A stretch of 64,000 nucleotides of DNA from Amycolatopsis saalfeldensis (GCF_900110575.1 NZ_FOEF01000001.1:310001-374000), one strand, 5' to 3'. Shown: positions 39,905 to 51,897, numbered from the stretch's first letter. Notes: generated from the sequence alone by a model not told the origin. Translations and numbers: made by a program.

Positions 39905-41665
39905 TCACGAGTCGTTCATGGGGAAGCGGAGCGTGAAGGTCGAGCCGTGGCCAGGTGTGCTGGTGACCGCCGCGGTGCCGCCGTGGGCCTCGGCCAGGTT
40001 GCGGACGATGGCCAGGCCCAGCCCGCTGCCGCCGGAGCCGCGGGTGCGGGACCGGTCCGCCCGCCAGAAGCGGTCGAACACGTGCGGCAGGTCCTCGGGC
40101 GCGATGCCGACGCCGGTGTCGGCCACCTCGAAGACGACGTCACCGCCGTCGCGGCGGCCGGTCACGGTGACCGAGCCGCCGTCCGGGGTGTGGCGCACGG
40201 CGTTGGACACGAGGTTGTCGAGGGATTGGCGCAGCCGCACCGGGTCCGCGGTCAGCTCGGGCTCCGCCATCAGCGGGACGGTCAGCCGCACGCCGGCCGC
40301 GTCGGCGCGCGGGGCGTGCGCCGCGGCCAGCTGCGCGAGGAGCACGTTCGCGTCGATCGGCTCCGGGTGCACGCGCAGCGAGCCGGCGTCGGCGAGCGCC
40401 AGGTCCTGCAGGTCGTCGACGATGTGCTGCAGGTGCAGCGCCTCCTCCAGCAGGGACGCGACCAGCTCGTCGTCGAGCCTGCTGATGCCGTCCTGCGTGG
40501 CCTCCAGCCAGCCGCGGATGTTGCTCAACGGCGTGCGCAGCTCGTGCGCGACGTCGCTGACCATCGCCTTGCGCGCGGCCTCCAGCCGCTCGCGCGCCTC
40601 GGACATGTCGTTGAACGCGACGGCCAGCCGCGCGATCTCGTCCTTGCCCTTCACCCGCACCCGCGCGCCGGTTTCGCCCGCCTTCATCCGCTGGGCCGCG
40701 CCGGTGAGCGCGTGCAGCGGCCGGATCAGCCGGATCGAGGCGAGACCGGTGACGACGATGGTGAGCAGCAGGATCCCGCCCGCCACCTCGGCGAGCCGCA
40801 CCCGGTTCTCCGCGGACATGGTGAACCCGCTCGGCGTCTGGTCACTGCCCTTTTCCGTGATGTAGAGCCAAGCGGCCGGCGCGACGTACGGCGTCAGCTG
40901 CTCGCGCCGGGCCGACGTCACGCAGTTGCGCGCGGTCGGGTCGGTCGCGCTGGAGGCCGGGCCTTCGAACGTCCAGTTCACCGCCGGGAGCTCGACGGCG
41001 GCCGTGGACTGGTCGTTGCGGCCGTAGCAGGCGCTGACGAGCTGGTTCAGCTTCTTCAGCGCGTTCTCCTCGGTCTCGACCGGACGCTCCAGGCCGAGCC
41101 CGCCACAGCGCGTCATCGCGAACGGGTCCTGCACCACCACTCGCGGGTGCCCGCCCGGGCTGACCTCGATGTCGGCGACGCCGCTGTACTTCTCCGCGCA
41201 CAACTGCACCTTGTCCGCCAAGGCCATCAGCGACTGCCGCTCCTCCGCCGTCAGCGCGTACGGCCCGACGGCGCTGGGGTCGATCCGGTCGGGCGTCGAC
41301 GGCACGCCGAGGCCCGGGTCCACCGACAGCGGGTCGATCACCACCGACGGCTGCGCGGGCAGCCGGCCCGGGTCCGGGTCCGAGCTGGCGATCACCTTGC
41401 CCTGCGGGGTGGTCAGCACGACCCGGCGGCCGGTGGCGTCCGCGTACTTCCGCACCACCGGGCCGGCGCCGTCCCAGTTCGGGTGCGTGGCGGCGTAGGA
41501 CAGCAGGCCCTGGTAGATGGTGCCGTCGTCGGCGAAGACCTGCCCCTGCTCCTGCCGGATCGCCCCCGAGGTGGTCTGCGCGGCGAGCCACGCGGTGGCC
41601 GCGATCGCGCACACCGCGACCAGCGCCGACACCGCGATCCAGCGGATCAGCAGGCTACGGCGCAT
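39905..41665 (-). CDS. Sensor histidine kinase, HAMP-HisKA-HATPase
   Basis: 586 residues. Membrane helix 1 at 8-29, a 260-residue extracytoplasmic domain, helix 2 at about 291-313, HAMP to about 365, then the phosphoacceptor His374 in V-A-H-E-L-R-T-P, N-box DNLVSNAVRHTP, G1 DTGVGIAPEDL and G2 RGSGGSGLGLAI. The sensor domain contains four cysteines (156, 187, 213, 248), which could form disulfides. The gene overlaps the upstream response regulator by 11 nt, forming a two-gene operon. Signal unknown. Confidence 0.92.
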   Translation of the reverse strand: MRRSLLIRWIAVSALVAVCAIAATAWLAAQTTSGAIRQEQGQVFADDGTIYQGLLSYAATHPNWDGAGPVVRKYADATGRRVVLTTPQGKVIASSDPDPGRLPAQPSVVIDPLSVDPGLGVPSTPDRIDPSAVGPYALTAEERQSLMALADKVQLCAEKYSGVADIEVSPGGHPRVVVQDPFAMTRCGGLGLERPVETEENALKKLNQLVSACYGRNDQSTAAVELPAVNWTFEGPASSATDPTARNCVTSARREQLTPYVAPAAWLYITEKGSDQTPSGFTMSAENRVRLAEVAGGILLLTIVVTGLASIRLIRPLHALTGAAQRMKAGETGARVRVKGKDEIARLAVAFNDMSEARERLEAARKAMVSDVAHELRTPLSNIRGWLEATQDGISRLDDELVASLLEEALHLQHIVDDLQDLALADAGSLRVHPEPIDANVLLAQLAAAHAPRADAAGVRLTVPLMAEPELTADPVRLRQSLDNLVSNAVRHTPDGGSVTVTGRRDGGDVVFEVADTGVGIAPEDLPHVFDRFWRADRSRTRGSGGSGLGLAIVRNLAEAHGGTAAVTSTPGHGSTFTLRFPMNDS

Positions 41666-42353
41666 CGGCCGGCCCCGCCGTGAGCTTGTAACCGACCCCG
41701 TAGACGGTGACCAGCCGCGCGGGCTTGCGCGGGGCCACCTCGATCTTCTTGCGCAGGTTCATCACGTGCACGTCGATCGCGCGCTGGGTGATGTAGCGGT
41801 CGAAGCCGTGCAGGTGCTCCAGCAGCTGCCCGCGGGTGAACACCTGGTCCGGGTGCGCGGCCATCACCTCGAGCAGCCGGAACTCACCCGGCGTGGTGTC
41901 CACCGGCTTCTCGTTCACGCTCACCTCGTGCCGCCCGACGTCCACCGACAGCGCGCCGACGCGCATCGGCCCGGCGTCCCGCTCCGCGGCATGGGTGCGG
42001 CGCAACAGGGTCCGCACGCGGGCCATCAGCTCACGCGGGCTGTACGGCTTGGTCATGTAGTCGTCGGCGCCGAGGTCGAGGCCGCGCAGCAGATCGTCCT
42101 CTGTGGACCGTGCGGTGAGCATCAGCACCGGCACGTCGGACTCCGCCCGCAGGATCCGGCAGACCTCGAGGCCGTCCAGCCCGGGCAGCATGACGTCGAG
42201 GACCAGCAGGTCGGGCCGGCGGCGGCGGACGAGTTCCAGCGTCTCGCGGCCGTCGGGCACGACCACTACCGAATGGCGCTCCCGCTCGAGGTAGCGGCGG
42301 ACGAGCTCCGCTTGCTTCGGGTCGTCCTCCGCCAGCACGATGTCAGCACACAT
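41655..42353 (-). CDS. OmpR/PhoB-type response regulator
   Basis: 232 residues. The receiver domain has acidic pair E9-D10/D11, phosphoacceptor Asp53 (VLDVML) and Lys102 (TKPYSP). The C-terminal winged helix (TTPGEFRLLEVMAAHPDQVFTRGQLLE, RAIDVHVMNLRKKIE) is PhoB-type. First gene of the operon with the kinase at 39905. It is divergent from nothing regulated nearby except, through distance, rdgB. Target genes not evident. Confidence 0.93.
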   Translation of the reverse strand: MCADIVLAEDDPKQAELVRRYLERERHSVVVVPDGRETLELVRRRRPDLLVLDVMLPGLDGLEVCRILRAESDVPVLMLTARSTEDDLLRGLDLGADDYMTKPYSPRELMARVRTLLRRTHAAERDAGPMRVGALSVDVGRHEVSVNEKPVDTTPGEFRLLEVMAAHPDQVFTRGQLLEHLHGFDRYITQRAIDVHVMNLRKKIEVAPRKPARLVTVYGVGYKLTAGPADAP

Positions 42354-42417
42354 GCAGCGAGCATATGGATCACCGCGGCCCCGGGCGAGCGGCCCCGCTC
42401 GCCCGGCGGCCGCGCCG

Positions 42418-43026
42418 TCAGGATCCGGCGAGCTTGCGCAGGTCCGGGACCAGCGCGCGCAGGGCCCGGCCACGGTGCGAGGACGCGTCCTTCTCCGCCG
42501 GCGGCAGCTCGGCGGACGTGCGCGCCCCGCCGTCCGGGACGAAGATCGGGTCGTAGCCGAAACCGTTGGTGCCACGGCGTTCCCGGATCAGCGTGCCGCG
42601 CCATTCGCCGCGGACCACCGTCTCCCCGCCATCCGGGAGGACCAGCGCGGCGGCGCACACGAAGGCGGCGCCGCGGCGTTCGTCGGGGGTGTCGGTGAGC
42701 TGGCCGAGCACCAGGTCCAGGTTCGCCTCGTCGTCGCCGTGCCGGCCGGACCAGCGGGCGGACAGCACGCCCGGCATGCCGTTCAGCGCGTCGACCGCCA
42801 GGCCCGAGTCGTCGGCGATCGCGGGCAGGCCGGTGGCCGCCACGGCGTCGCGGGCCTTGGCGACGGCGTTGCCCTCGAAGTCCGGCGCGGTCTCCGGCGC
42901 CTCGGGGAACTCCTCGACCTCGTTCAGCCCGACGACCTCGATGCCCGAGATGCCCTCGGCCTCGAGGATCCGCCGCAGCTCGCCCAGCTTCTTCTGGTTG
43001 CGGCTGGCCAGCAGCAGCCGGGTCAC
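42418..43026 (-). CDS. rdgB: Non-canonical purine NTP pyrophosphatase (RdgB/HAM1)
   Basis: 202 residues. N-terminal [63 protein letters not shown] and C-terminal S-S-H-R-G-R-A-L define the family. It hydrolyses ITP, dITP and XTP to monophosphates, keeping them out of nucleic acids. GTG start overlaps the rph stop by 4 nt. The rph-rdgB pair is the same in M. tuberculosis (Rv1340-Rv1341). Confidence 0.95.
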   Translation of the reverse strand: MTRLLLASRNQKKLGELRRILEAEGISGIEVVGLNEVEEFPEAPETAPDFEGNAVAKARDAVAATGLPAIADDSGLAVDALNGMPGVLSARWSGRHGDDEANLDLVLGQLTDTPDERRGAAFVCAAALVLPDGGETVVRGEWRGTLIRERRGTNGFGYDPIFVPDGGARTSAELPPAEKDASSHRGRALRALVPDLRKLAGS

Positions 43027-43799
43027 TTCGAGCCCTTCTTGCGGTCCGGGCGCGGCTCCGGCAGCTCGCCCGGGTACGGCAGCGCCAGCGCCTCGTTCTG
43101 CATCCGGGTGAGGTCCGCGCAGCCGGCCAGCGCCATGTCCAGCATCGTGTCCAAAGTGGACCGGGCGAAGGTGGCGCCCTCGCCGGTGCCCTGCACCTCG
43201 ATCATCGTGCCGGCGTCGGTGGCCACCACGTTCATGTCGACCTCCGCGCGCGAGTCCTCCTCGTACGGCAGGTCGAGGCGCACCCGGCCGTCCACCACGC
43301 CGACGCTGATCGCGGCCACCGAGGACGACAGCGGCTGCGGGTCGTTGAGCCGGTTCGCCGCGCCGAGCCAGGTGATGGCGTCGGCGAGCGCGACGTAGCC
43401 GCCGGTCACCGCGGCCGTGCGGGTGCCGCCGTCGGCCTGGATCACGTCGCAGTCGATCACGATCGTGTTCTCCCCCAGCGCCGCGAGGTCGATGCAGGCG
43501 CGCAGGGACCGGCCGATCAGCCGGGAGATCTCGTGGGTGCGGCCGCCGATGCGGCCCTTGACCGATTCGCGGTCGCCGCGGGTGTTCGTCGCCGACGGAA
43601 GCATCGCGTACTCCGCCGTGACCCAGCCCAGTCCGGACCCGGCACGCCAGCGCGGCACGCCCTCGGTGACGCTCGCCGCGCACAGCACCCGGGTGTTGCC
43701 GAACTCGATCAGCACCGAACCGGCGGGCCACTTCTGGAAGCCGCGGGTGATCTTGACTTCGCGGAGCTGGTCGTCGTTCCTGCCATCTTTTCTCGACAC
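43023..43799 (-). CDS. rph: Ribonuclease PH
   Basis: 258 residues, usual length about 240-260. Signature blocks [75 protein letters not shown]. It is the phosphate-dependent 3'-5' exoribonuclease that trims tRNA 3' ends. The GTG at 43799 encodes the typical V-S-R-K-D-G-R start. Downstream rdgB overlaps by 4 nt; the MBL-fold gene lies 38 nt upstream. Confidence 0.95.
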   Translation of the reverse strand: MSRKDGRNDDQLREVKITRGFQKWPAGSVLIEFGNTRVLCAASVTEGVPRWRAGSGLGWVTAEYAMLPSATNTRGDRESVKGRIGGRTHEISRLIGRSLRACIDLAALGENTIVIDCDVIQADGGTRTAAVTGGYVALADAITWLGAANRLNDPQPLSSSVAAISVGVVDGRVRLDLPYEEDSRAEVDMNVVATDAGTMIEVQGTGEGATFARSTLDTMLDMALAGCADLTRMQNEALALPYPGELPEPRPDRKKGSK

Positions 43800-43837
43800 G
43801 CGGTGCACTCTAGAACCCCACCCCGACAGTCTGCCGT

Positions 43838-44605
43838 TCAGAGGTCGTAGACCGAGCCCTGGGCCACGACCTCGGCGTCCGGGAACACCGCCGAGGCCTC
43901 GGCGAGCACCGCGCGCCGATCGGTCCACGGCGCGATGTGGGTGAGCAGCAGCCGCCCGACGCCGGCGTCCTTGGCCAGCTCGCCCGCCTGCTTGCCGGAG
44001 AGGTGGACGCCGCCGGGGCGGTCGGCCGCGTCGGTCCAGGAGGCTTCGGACAGCAGCACGTCGACGCCGTCGGCCAGCTCGCCGAGCGCGGCGCACGGGC
44101 CGGTGTCGCCGGTGTAGGCGAGGATCCGGCCGCCGTAGGAGACGCGCAGGCCGAACGCCGGCGTCGGATGGTTCACGGCGACGGCGGTGACCTCGAACGG
44201 GCCGATCGAGATCCGCTCTTCGCGCAGCGCGTGGAACTCGTAGACGTCGGAAAGGTCGACGCCGGCCCGCTCGTCCGCGTCGGCGGCGTACGCGTGGGCG
44301 AGGCGCGAAGGCGCGTCTGGCGGCGCGTACAGCGGCAGCCTCCGAGGACGGGCCGGGTACGGCGGCGCGGGGTGGTAGCGGCGCAGCACCGTGAGCGCGT
44401 TGACGTCCGCGCAGTGGTCCGAGTGCAGGTGCGAAAGGACCAGCGCGTCCAGGTCGAACGGGTCGAGCACCGTCTGGAGCTGGGCGAACGCGCCGTTGCC
44501 GAGTTCGAGCCCGAGCCGGAATCCCTCCGCCTCCAGCAGGTAACCGGACGCTGCGGTGTTCGGCCCGGGAATGCTGCCCGAGCACCCGAGGATCGTCAGT
44601 CGCAC
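43838..44605 (-). CDS. MBL-fold phosphodiesterase, Rv1339-like
   Basis: 255 residues. Metal motif H59-L-H61-S-D63-H64, with further ligands in [18 protein letters not shown] and LLLTHIAPW. Orthologous position and sequence match M. tuberculosis Rv1339, reported as an atypical cyclic-nucleotide phosphodiesterase, so cAMP turnover is a reasonable role; tRNase Z-like activity is the alternative. The GTG start lies 7 nt behind a TAGGCT -10 box, giving it and perhaps rph-rdgB a promoter independent of the upstream operon. Confidence 0.9.
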   Translation of the reverse strand: MRLTILGCSGSIPGPNTAASGYLLEAEGFRLGLELGNGAFAQLQTVLDPFDLDALVLSHLHSDHCADVNALTVLRRYHPAPPYPARPRRLPLYAPPDAPSRLAHAYAADADERAGVDLSDVYEFHALREERISIGPFEVTAVAVNHPTPAFGLRVSYGGRILAYTGDTGPCAALGELADGVDVLLSEASWTDAADRPGGVHLSGKQAGELAKDAGVGRLLLTHIAPWTDRRAVLAEASAVFPDAEVVAQGSVYDL

Positions 44606-44612
44606 AGTCCTC

Positions 44613-44618
44613 AGCCTA
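44613..44618 (-). promoter_or_regulatory. -10 box of the MBL gene, leaderless
   Basis: TAGGCT on the minus strand, 7 nt before the GTG at 44605, in the 30-nt gap after murI. Confidence 0.5.
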
Positions 44619-44635
44619 AACTTCCCGGCTCGGTT

Positions 44636-45436
44636 CTACGCGCTGGTGGGAGAGAGGACACCCGGCGCGAAGCCCATGAAGCGCTGGGCGAGGCGTGTGA
44701 ACGGCTCCGGCGATCCGGTGGCCAGGAACTCGTGCCGCGGCGGGGTGTCGCGCTCGGCCAGCAGGTCGAGTTCGGTGAGCACGCGGAACAGGTCCTTGGC
44801 CGTCTCCTCGGCGCTGGAGACGAGCGTGACCTCCTGGCCCATCACGATCTGCAGCACCCCGGACAACAGCGGGTAGTGCGTGCAGCCGAGCACCAGCGTG
44901 TCCACTTCGGCGTCCAGCAACGGCTCCAGGTAGCCCTGCGCGAGGCCGAGCACCTGGCGTCCGGAAGTGATGCCGCGCTCGACGAAGTCGACGAAGCGCG
45001 GGCACGCGACGCTGGTGAGCTTCACGTCGGGCGCCGCGGCGAAGGCGTCTTCGTACGCGCGCGAGCGGACCGTTCCCTCCGTACCGATGACCCCGACGCG
45101 CTTCGAGTGCGTGGCCACCACGGCGCGGCGCGCGGCGGGCAGCACGACCTCGATCACCGGCACGTCATAACGCTCGCGAGCGTCGCGCAGACAGGCGGCC
45201 GAAGCGGTGTTGCAGGCGATCACGAGGGCCTTCACGCCACCTTCGACGAGGTCGTCGAGCGCCGCGAGCGCGTACTCGCGAGCCGTGGCGATGGGCAATG
45301 GGCCGTACGGATTGTGCGCGGTGTCGCCGACGTAGCGAAGCTGCTCCGACGGCAGCAGTTCCAGGATCGAGCGGGCGACGGTGAGACCGCCGACGCCGGA
45401 GTCGAAAACACCGATGGGCGCGTCCGGGGAGGTCAC
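44636..45436 (-). CDS. murI: Glutamate racemase
   Basis: 266 residues. [12 protein letters not shown] at the start, catalytic cysteines C75 (A-C-N-T-A-S) and C185 (G-C-T-H-Y-P). It makes D-glutamate for peptidoglycan in the cytoplasm. The start overlaps the rhomboid stop by 4 nt. Note that a second racemase of the Asp/Glu family lies two genes upstream. Confidence 0.96.
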   Translation of the reverse strand: MTSPDAPIGVFDSGVGGLTVARSILELLPSEQLRYVGDTAHNPYGPLPIATAREYALAALDDLVEGGVKALVIACNTASAACLRDARERYDVPVIEVVLPAARRAVVATHSKRVGVIGTEGTVRSRAYEDAFAAAPDVKLTSVACPRFVDFVERGITSGRQVLGLAQGYLEPLLDAEVDTLVLGCTHYPLLSGVLQIVMGQEVTLVSSAEETAKDLFRVLTELDLLAERDTPPRHEFLATGSPEPFTRLAQRFMGFAPGVLSPTSA

Positions 45437-46107
45437 ACCCCGAGGTTACCGCCGGGTGGCGCCGGGATCGCCTTGGCGCTCCGTCGATCGCCGCGCGAAG
45501 TCAGCCAGGCCGCGAGGACGCCGGCCAGCGCGCCGAACAGGTGGCCCTGCCAGGAGATGCCGGTGTTGCCGGGCAGCAGGCCCCAGAGCATGCCGCTCCA
45601 GATGCCGAGCAGCACCACGGCCACCAGGATCTGGCCGGCCGCGCGGTTGAAGATGCCGCGCACCAGCAGATAGGCCAGCCAGCCGAAAGCGAGCCCGGAA
45701 GCACCCACGGTGTAGGTGTTGCCACCCGGTCCGACCAGCCACACACCGACGCCGGAGATCACCCAGATGATCGCCGTGACCACGGCCCAGCGCCCGATGC
45801 CCGCCGCCATGGCGAGGAAGGAGAACACCAGCACCGGCACCGTGTTCGAGAACAGGTGCGACCAGTTGGCGTGCAGCAGCGGCGCCCAGAGGATCCCGTC
45901 GAGCCCCGAAAGCCGCCGCGACACGATGCCGCCGTGGTCCAGGTTCGCCGGGAGGATCACGTCGATCAGCTCCACCAGGTACAGGACCAAGGTGAACGAA
46001 AGCGCCACGATCGCCGCCGTCTTCGGGTTCGGCGGCAGGATCCGCTTCGCCACGTCGGTGGGCTGGTCACCGGACGGCGCGGGCAGAGGAGAAAGTGGTG
46101 TGCTCAC
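45433..46107 (-). CDS. Rhomboid-family intramembrane serine protease
   Basis: 224 residues with six membrane helices. Catalytic Ser137 in G-A-S-G-L-A and His189 in [11 protein letters not shown] form the dyad; the [10 protein letters not shown] block (about 79-88) precedes helix 2. It cleaves membrane proteins within the bilayer. Equivalent to M. tuberculosis Rv1337. Translationally coupled to murI. Confidence 0.93.
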   Translation of the reverse strand: MSTPLSPLPAPSGDQPTDVAKRILPPNPKTAAIVALSFTLVLYLVELIDVILPANLDHGGIVSRRLSGLDGILWAPLLHANWSHLFSNTVPVLVFSFLAMAAGIGRWAVVTAIIWVISGVGVWLVGPGGNTYTVGASGLAFGWLAYLLVRGIFNRAAGQILVAVVLLGIWSGMLWGLLPGNTGISWQGHLFGALAGVLAAWLTSRGDRRSAKAIPAPPGGNLGV

Positions 46108-46116
46108 GCGTCCAGG

Positions 46117-47840
<1,724 letters not shown>

Positions 47841-48119
47841 TCAGCGAGCGCCGCCGGCCACGGCGGGCAGGATCGTCAGGGTGTCGCCGTCCTTCACCTC
47901 GGCCTCGAGGCCACCGGCGAAGCGCACGTCCTCGTCGTTGACGTAGACGTTGATGAAGCGGTGCAGCTTCTCCTCCTTGACCAGGCGGGCCTTGAGCCCG
48001 GCGTGGCGCGACTCGACGTCGTCGATCACCTCGAGGACGGTCTTGCCCGCCGCCTCGACGGACTTCTCGCCGCCGGTGTGCGTGCGCAGGATGGTCGGGA
48101 TGGACACGGTCACGGCCAT
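47841..48119 (-). CDS. cysO: Sulfur-carrier protein CysO (MoaD/ThiS-like)
   Basis: 92 residues with the beta-grasp ubiquitin-like fold (VSIPTILRTHTGGEKSVEAAG, VYVNDEDVRFAGGLEAEVKDGDTLTILPAVAGG). The functional carboxyl end is the GG at 89-90, but two more residues (A91-R92) follow before the stop. The M. tuberculosis protein, as I recall it, ends at GG. The extension must be removed before thiocarboxylation; the neighbouring Mec metalloprotease is the obvious candidate. Operon mec-cysO-cysM. Confidence 0.95.
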   Translation of the reverse strand: MAVTVSIPTILRTHTGGEKSVEAAGKTVLEVIDDVESRHAGLKARLVKEEKLHRFINVYVNDEDVRFAGGLEAEVKDGDTLTILPAVAGGAR

Positions 48120-48192
48120 GGGTTTCTACCTCCGGTGGGTTCTCACAGGCTGACGCGCGGGACGCCGCCCTTATTCCGGTGAGCCGGGCGGC

Positions 48193-48600
48193 TCAGCCGA
48201 GGATTTCGACCGGCTCCTCGGTGATCTCGGCGTCCACGATCCGGTACGAGCGGAACTCGTGCGAGTCGGGGTCCCGCGTGGAGACGAGCACGTAGTGCGC
48301 TTCCGGCTCGGCGGCGATGTTCGCGTCGGTGCGCGACGGGTAGGCCTCCGTCGCGGTGTGCGAGTGGTAGATGACCACCGGCACCTCGTCGTTCGCGTCC
48401 ATCTCGCGGTAGAGCTTGAGCAGGTCGCCCGAGTCGAACTCGTAGAACGTCGGCGAGCGGGCCGCGTTCAGCATGGGGATGAACCGTTCGGGCACATCGG
48501 AGCCCTCCGCGCCGGCGATCACCCCGCACGCCTCGTCGGGGTGGTCACGGCGGGCGTGGGCGACGATCTCGTCAACGAGTTCACGGCGGATCCGGAGCAC
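48193..48600 (-). CDS. mec: Mec, JAMM/M67-family metalloprotease
   Basis: 135 residues. The JAMM zinc motif is complete: E23, H79-x-H81, seven residues, S89, two residues, D92. In mycobacteria Mec cuts the new cysteine off the CysO-Cys adduct and regenerates the carrier. Here it may also trim the two residues after CysO's GG. The 73 nt between mec and cysO hold no gene. Confidence 0.95.
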   Translation of the reverse strand: MLRIRRELVDEIVAHARRDHPDEACGVIAGAEGSDVPERFIPMLNAARSPTFYEFDSGDLLKLYREMDANDEVPVVIYHSHTATEAYPSRTDANIAAEPEAHYVLVSTRDPDSHEFRSYRIVDAEITEEPVEILG

Positions 48601-48660
48601 ATCGACATCTTAGGTGGTGGACACACTGTGTCCAGATGCTGGGAGTCGCAGCTCAGCGGC

Positions 48661-49656
48661 TCAGTACGCCTCGGGCCAGACGTCCCGGTACGCCACCACG
48701 CCGCCGGCCGCCGTGGCCGCCAGCAGACCATGCACCATCGCCCGCGCGAAGACCCGGGCGGCAGCCGAGCACAAGGCGTCGAGGGCGCCCGCGCGCTGGG
48801 CGTCGGCGAATGAGCCCGCGGGCACGGGCAGCTCGCGAGCACCGGTGGCCAGTGCGAAAACGGTGTCACCGTCGAACATCGTGTGCGCGGGCCGTACAGC
48901 ACGGGCCAGCCCGTCCTGCGCGGCCACCGCCAGCCGTCGCGCCTCGGCCTTGGACAGGGCCGCGTCGCAGGCCACGATGCCGATCGTGGTGTTCAGGTCG
49001 GTCCCGGCGGGCGGCACCGAGCCGGGCCGGGCCGGCCAGCGGACGCCGAACTCGCCGTCCACCTCGTGGTCGGCGGCGAACGGGCGGCCGGTGGTGAAGT
49101 CCACGGCCTCACCGGCCGCGTTCACCGCGGCCAGCGCGCCCACCGTGAACCCGTTCACGACCTCGCTCGCGGTCCCGATCCCGCCCTTCAGCGAGCCGAC
49201 GACGGCACCCGCCCCGGCACCGACGGTCCCCTGCGCGACCGCGCCCGAAGCGGCGGCTTCACAAGCGGCGTAACCGAAAGACGCGTCCGGCCGGTTGCCC
49301 CATTCGCTGCGCGGCAGGTCGAACAGCACCGCCGCGGGCACGATCGGCACCACCTCGTGCGGCGCCGCGCCGACCGGGAAGCCCAGGTTCCGCTCGCCGA
49401 GCCAGCGCATCACCCCGTCGGCCGCCGCGAGCCCGTACGCGCTGCCGCCCGACAGGCACACCGCGTTCACGCGCTGCACCAGGTTCTCCGGCTCCAGCAG
49501 GTTCGTCTCACGGGTGCCGGGGGCGCCGCCGCGCTGGTCGACCGCGCCGGTCGCACCGCCGGGCACCAGCACCACCGTGGTGCCGGACGCCCAGCCGCCG
49601 CCGACCCGCTGGTGGTGACCGACCAGCACGCCCGGCACATCCGTCAGCCCGCTCAT
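48661..49656 (-). CDS. P1-family (DmpA/BapA-like) peptidase
   Basis: 331 residues. Blocks VPGVLVGHHQRVGGGWASGTTVVL, LSGGSAYGLAAADGVMRWL and LNTTIGIVACDAALSKAEARR are typical of the P1 (S58) self-processing N-terminal-nucleophile peptidases that cleave beta-peptides or N-terminal D/L residues. The DLNTTIG site provides the autoprocessing nucleophile region. Orthologous to Rv1333. It begins within the DUF2017 stop (4-nt overlap). Confidence 0.92.
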   Translation of the reverse strand: MSGLTDVPGVLVGHHQRVGGGWASGTTVVLVPGGATGAVDQRGGAPGTRETNLLEPENLVQRVNAVCLSGGSAYGLAAADGVMRWLGERNLGFPVGAAPHEVVPIVPAAVLFDLPRSEWGNRPDASFGYAACEAAASGAVAQGTVGAGAGAVVGSLKGGIGTASEVVNGFTVGALAAVNAAGEAVDFTTGRPFAADHEVDGEFGVRWPARPGSVPPAGTDLNTTIGIVACDAALSKAEARRLAVAAQDGLARAVRPAHTMFDGDTVFALATGARELPVPAGSFADAQRAGALDALCSAAARVFARAMVHGLLAATAAGGVVAYRDVWPEAY

Positions 49657-50210
49657 GCGGTCAGTGCTTGGATCAGCGTCTCCTGTACCCAGGTCAGCCA
49701 GTGGTAAACGCCGAGGTGCGGGGCGCGCGGATCGTCGTCGGGCAGCTCGTCCGGCATGTCCTCGGTGACGTCGAGGGCGGTGCCGAGCGCCAGACGCACG
49801 TCGTTGAGCGCGCCCAGCCAGGCGTCGGCCTGCTCGAAGCTCAGCCGCACGTTGCCGCCGTCGCGGGGCAGCGTGTCCAGCACGATCTTCGCGACGCCGA
49901 CCTTCTTCTCCAGCAGCTCCGGCTCGTGCAGCGACCGCATCGCGGCGGCGGAATCGAGGTCCTCGCGCGTCGGGTTGTCCGGGTCGAGCTTGTGGAAGTC
50001 GGGCAGCAGCCGCGAGAGCACCGGGTCGTCCGGCGACTCCGACGGCCCGGTGCGGATGCCGGTGAGCTCGGCCAGCTCGTCCTGCGGCGCCTCCTCGGCG
50101 CGCGCGGTGAGCATATCCTCGAGCTGGCTGACCAGGCCCCGCAGCACGGCGGCCTCCTGCTGCTCGAAACCCGCCAGGATCGACTCGCCCTTGCGGCGCC
50201 AAGGCTTCAT
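49653..50210 (-). CDS. DUF2017 protein
   Basis: 185 residues. [22 protein letters not shown] at the start and a helical C-terminus ([19 protein letters not shown]). The family occurs almost only in actinobacteria, always beside clpS, so it is presumably connected with Clp-dependent proteolysis; no activity has been assigned. Overlaps clpS by 4 nt (ATGA). Confidence 0.92.
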   Translation of the reverse strand: MKPWRRKGESILAGFEQQEAAVLRGLVSQLEDMLTARAEEAPQDELAELTGIRTGPSESPDDPVLSRLLPDFHKLDPDNPTREDLDSAAAMRSLHEPELLEKKVGVAKIVLDTLPRDGGNVRLSFEQADAWLGALNDVRLALGTALDVTEDMPDELPDDDPRAPHLGVYHWLTWVQETLIQALTA

Positions 50211-50506
50211 GAAGGCTGTTCCATGGTCGCCCACAGGCCCGCCGCGTGCAGCTTCGCCACGTCGACCTCCACCTTCTCCTTGGAACCCGACGACACGATG
50301 GCCTTGCCCTTGTGGTGCACGTCGAGCATCAGCTTCGTGGCGTGGTCGCGGCTGTAGCCGAACAGCTTCTGGAACACGTACGTCACGTACGACATCAAGT
50401 TGACCGGGTCGTTCCACACGACGGTGCGCCACGGCTTGTCCTCCTCGGCGACTTCGACCCCGAGTGGATCAACCTGCGTCTGTTCGGATGCGACAGGCGT
50501 GGACAT
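50207..50506 (-). CDS. clpS: ATP-dependent Clp protease adaptor ClpS
   Basis: 99 residues. After a 25-residue flexible N-terminus, [28 protein letters not shown] is the ClpS N-degron binding fold (N-D-P-V-N signature), and [22 protein letters not shown] its C-terminus. It delivers N-end-rule substrates to ClpC/ClpP. Start chosen at M-S-T-P; it is the first gene of the long minus-strand operon and is divergent from pncB. Confidence 0.95.
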   Translation of the reverse strand: MSTPVASEQTQVDPLGVEVAEEDKPWRTVVWNDPVNLMSYVTYVFQKLFGYSRDHATKLMLDVHHKGKAIVSSGSKEKVEVDVAKLHAAGLWATMEQPS

Positions 50507-50568
50507 GCACTCCATGGTGTCACGGGGGTCACCGGGTACGCCGCGCCAGGTCCGGCCATGTGGGTGAA

Positions 50569-50574
50569 TAGGCT
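50569..50574 (+). promoter_or_regulatory. -10 box of pncB, leaderless
   Basis: TAGGCT ending 6 nt before the ATG at 50581, in the 74-nt divergent gap with clpS. Confidence 0.5.
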
Positions 50575-50580
50575 GACCCC

Positions 50581-51885
50581 ATGGGTTCACCCGAGCCGGT
50601 CACCAGCGCCAGCACGGCGCTGCTCACCGACCACTACGAGCTGACCATGCTGAGCAGCGCGCTCGCCGACGGAACCGCCGAGCGGCCCTGCGTCTTCGAG
50701 GTCTTCGCGCGCCGCCTGCCCGACGGCCGCCGCTACGGCGTCGTCGCCGGGACCGCGCGCGTGCTCGACGCGATCGCGGACTTCCGGTTCACCGACGCCG
50801 AGCTGACGCAGCTGGAGCAGACCGCCGTCGTCGACGACGCGACCATCGCCTGGCTCGCCGACTACGAGTTCTCCGGCGACATCGACGGCTACCCCGAGGG
50901 CGAGCTGTACTTCCCCGGCTCGCCGCTGCTGACCGTCACCGGCGGCTTCGGCGAGGCGGTGCTGCTGGAGACGCTGGTGCTCTCGATCCTCAACCACGAC
51001 AGCGCGATCGCGTCGGCGGCGGCGCGGATGGCGGGTGCCGCGCACGGCCGGCCGATCATCGAGATGGGCGGCCGTCGCACGCACGAGTACGCCGCCGTCG
51101 CCGCCGCGCGCGCCGCCTACCTGGCCGGCTTCGCCACGACGTCGAACCTCGAGGCCGGCCGCCGCTACGGGATCCCCACCCGCGGCACCGTCGCGCACGC
51201 CTTCATGCTGCTGCACGACAACGAGGAGCAGGCGTTCCGCGCGCAGGTCGACAAGATGGGCGCGGACACCACGCTGCTGGTGGACACCTACGACATCACC
51301 GCGGGCATCGAAGCCGCCGTGCGCGTGGCCGGGCCGGAGCTGGGCGCGATCCGGATCGACTCCGGCGACGTCGGCCCGCTGGCCCGCAAGGCCCGTGACC
51401 AGCTCGATTCCCTCGGCGCGAAGGACACCCGCATCGTCGTGTCCGGCGACCTCGACGAGCACGCGATCGCGGCACTGCGCGCGGAGCCGGTGGACGCGTA
51501 CGGCGTGGGCACCTCCGTGGTCACCGGCTCGGGCGCGCCGACCGCCGGCATGGTCTACAAGCTGGTGGAGGTCGACGGCCGGCCGGTCGCCAAACGCAGC
51601 GCGCACAAGGAATCCCGCGGCGGCCGGAAGTCCGCGCTCCGCCGCCACCGCGTCACCGGGACCGCGATGGAGGAGGTCGTCTGGACGGCCGCCTCCGGGC
51701 GGCCCGAGCCCGAGGAACACGACCGCGAACTCCAGCTGCCCCTGGTCCGCGGCGGCCGCGCGGTGGATGATTTGCCCACGCTGGACGACGCGCGGGCCCG
51801 GCTGCGGCGCGCGCAGGTCAGCCTGCCGTGGGAGGGCCTCAAGCTTTCGCACGGCGAGCCCGCGATACCGACGACGTTTCTGTAG
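50581..51885 (+). CDS. pncB: Nicotinate phosphoribosyltransferase
   Basis: 434 residues. [18 protein letters not shown] at the N-terminus, [79 protein letters not shown] and [12 protein letters not shown] are all NAPRTase landmarks; the autophosphorylated His lies in the GTVAHAF region. It makes nicotinate mononucleotide for NAD salvage. pncA follows after 12 nt, so deamidation and phosphoribosylation of nicotinamide are encoded together. Confidence 0.96.
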   Translation: MGSPEPVTSASTALLTDHYELTMLSSALADGTAERPCVFEVFARRLPDGRRYGVVAGTARVLDAIADFRFTDAELTQLEQTAVVDDATIAWLADYEFSGDIDGYPEGELYFPGSPLLTVTGGFGEAVLLETLVLSILNHDSAIASAAARMAGAAHGRPIIEMGGRRTHEYAAVAAARAAYLAGFATTSNLEAGRRYGIPTRGTVAHAFMLLHDNEEQAFRAQVDKMGADTTLLVDTYDITAGIEAAVRVAGPELGAIRIDSGDVGPLARKARDQLDSLGAKDTRIVVSGDLDEHAIAALRAEPVDAYGVGTSVVTGSGAPTAGMVYKLVEVDGRPVAKRSAHKESRGGRKSALRRHRVTGTAMEEVVWTAASGRPEPEEHDRELQLPLVRGGRAVDDLPTLDDARARLRRAQVSLPWEGLKLSHGEPAIPTTFL

Positions 51886-51897
51886 AGGGAGCCGACC

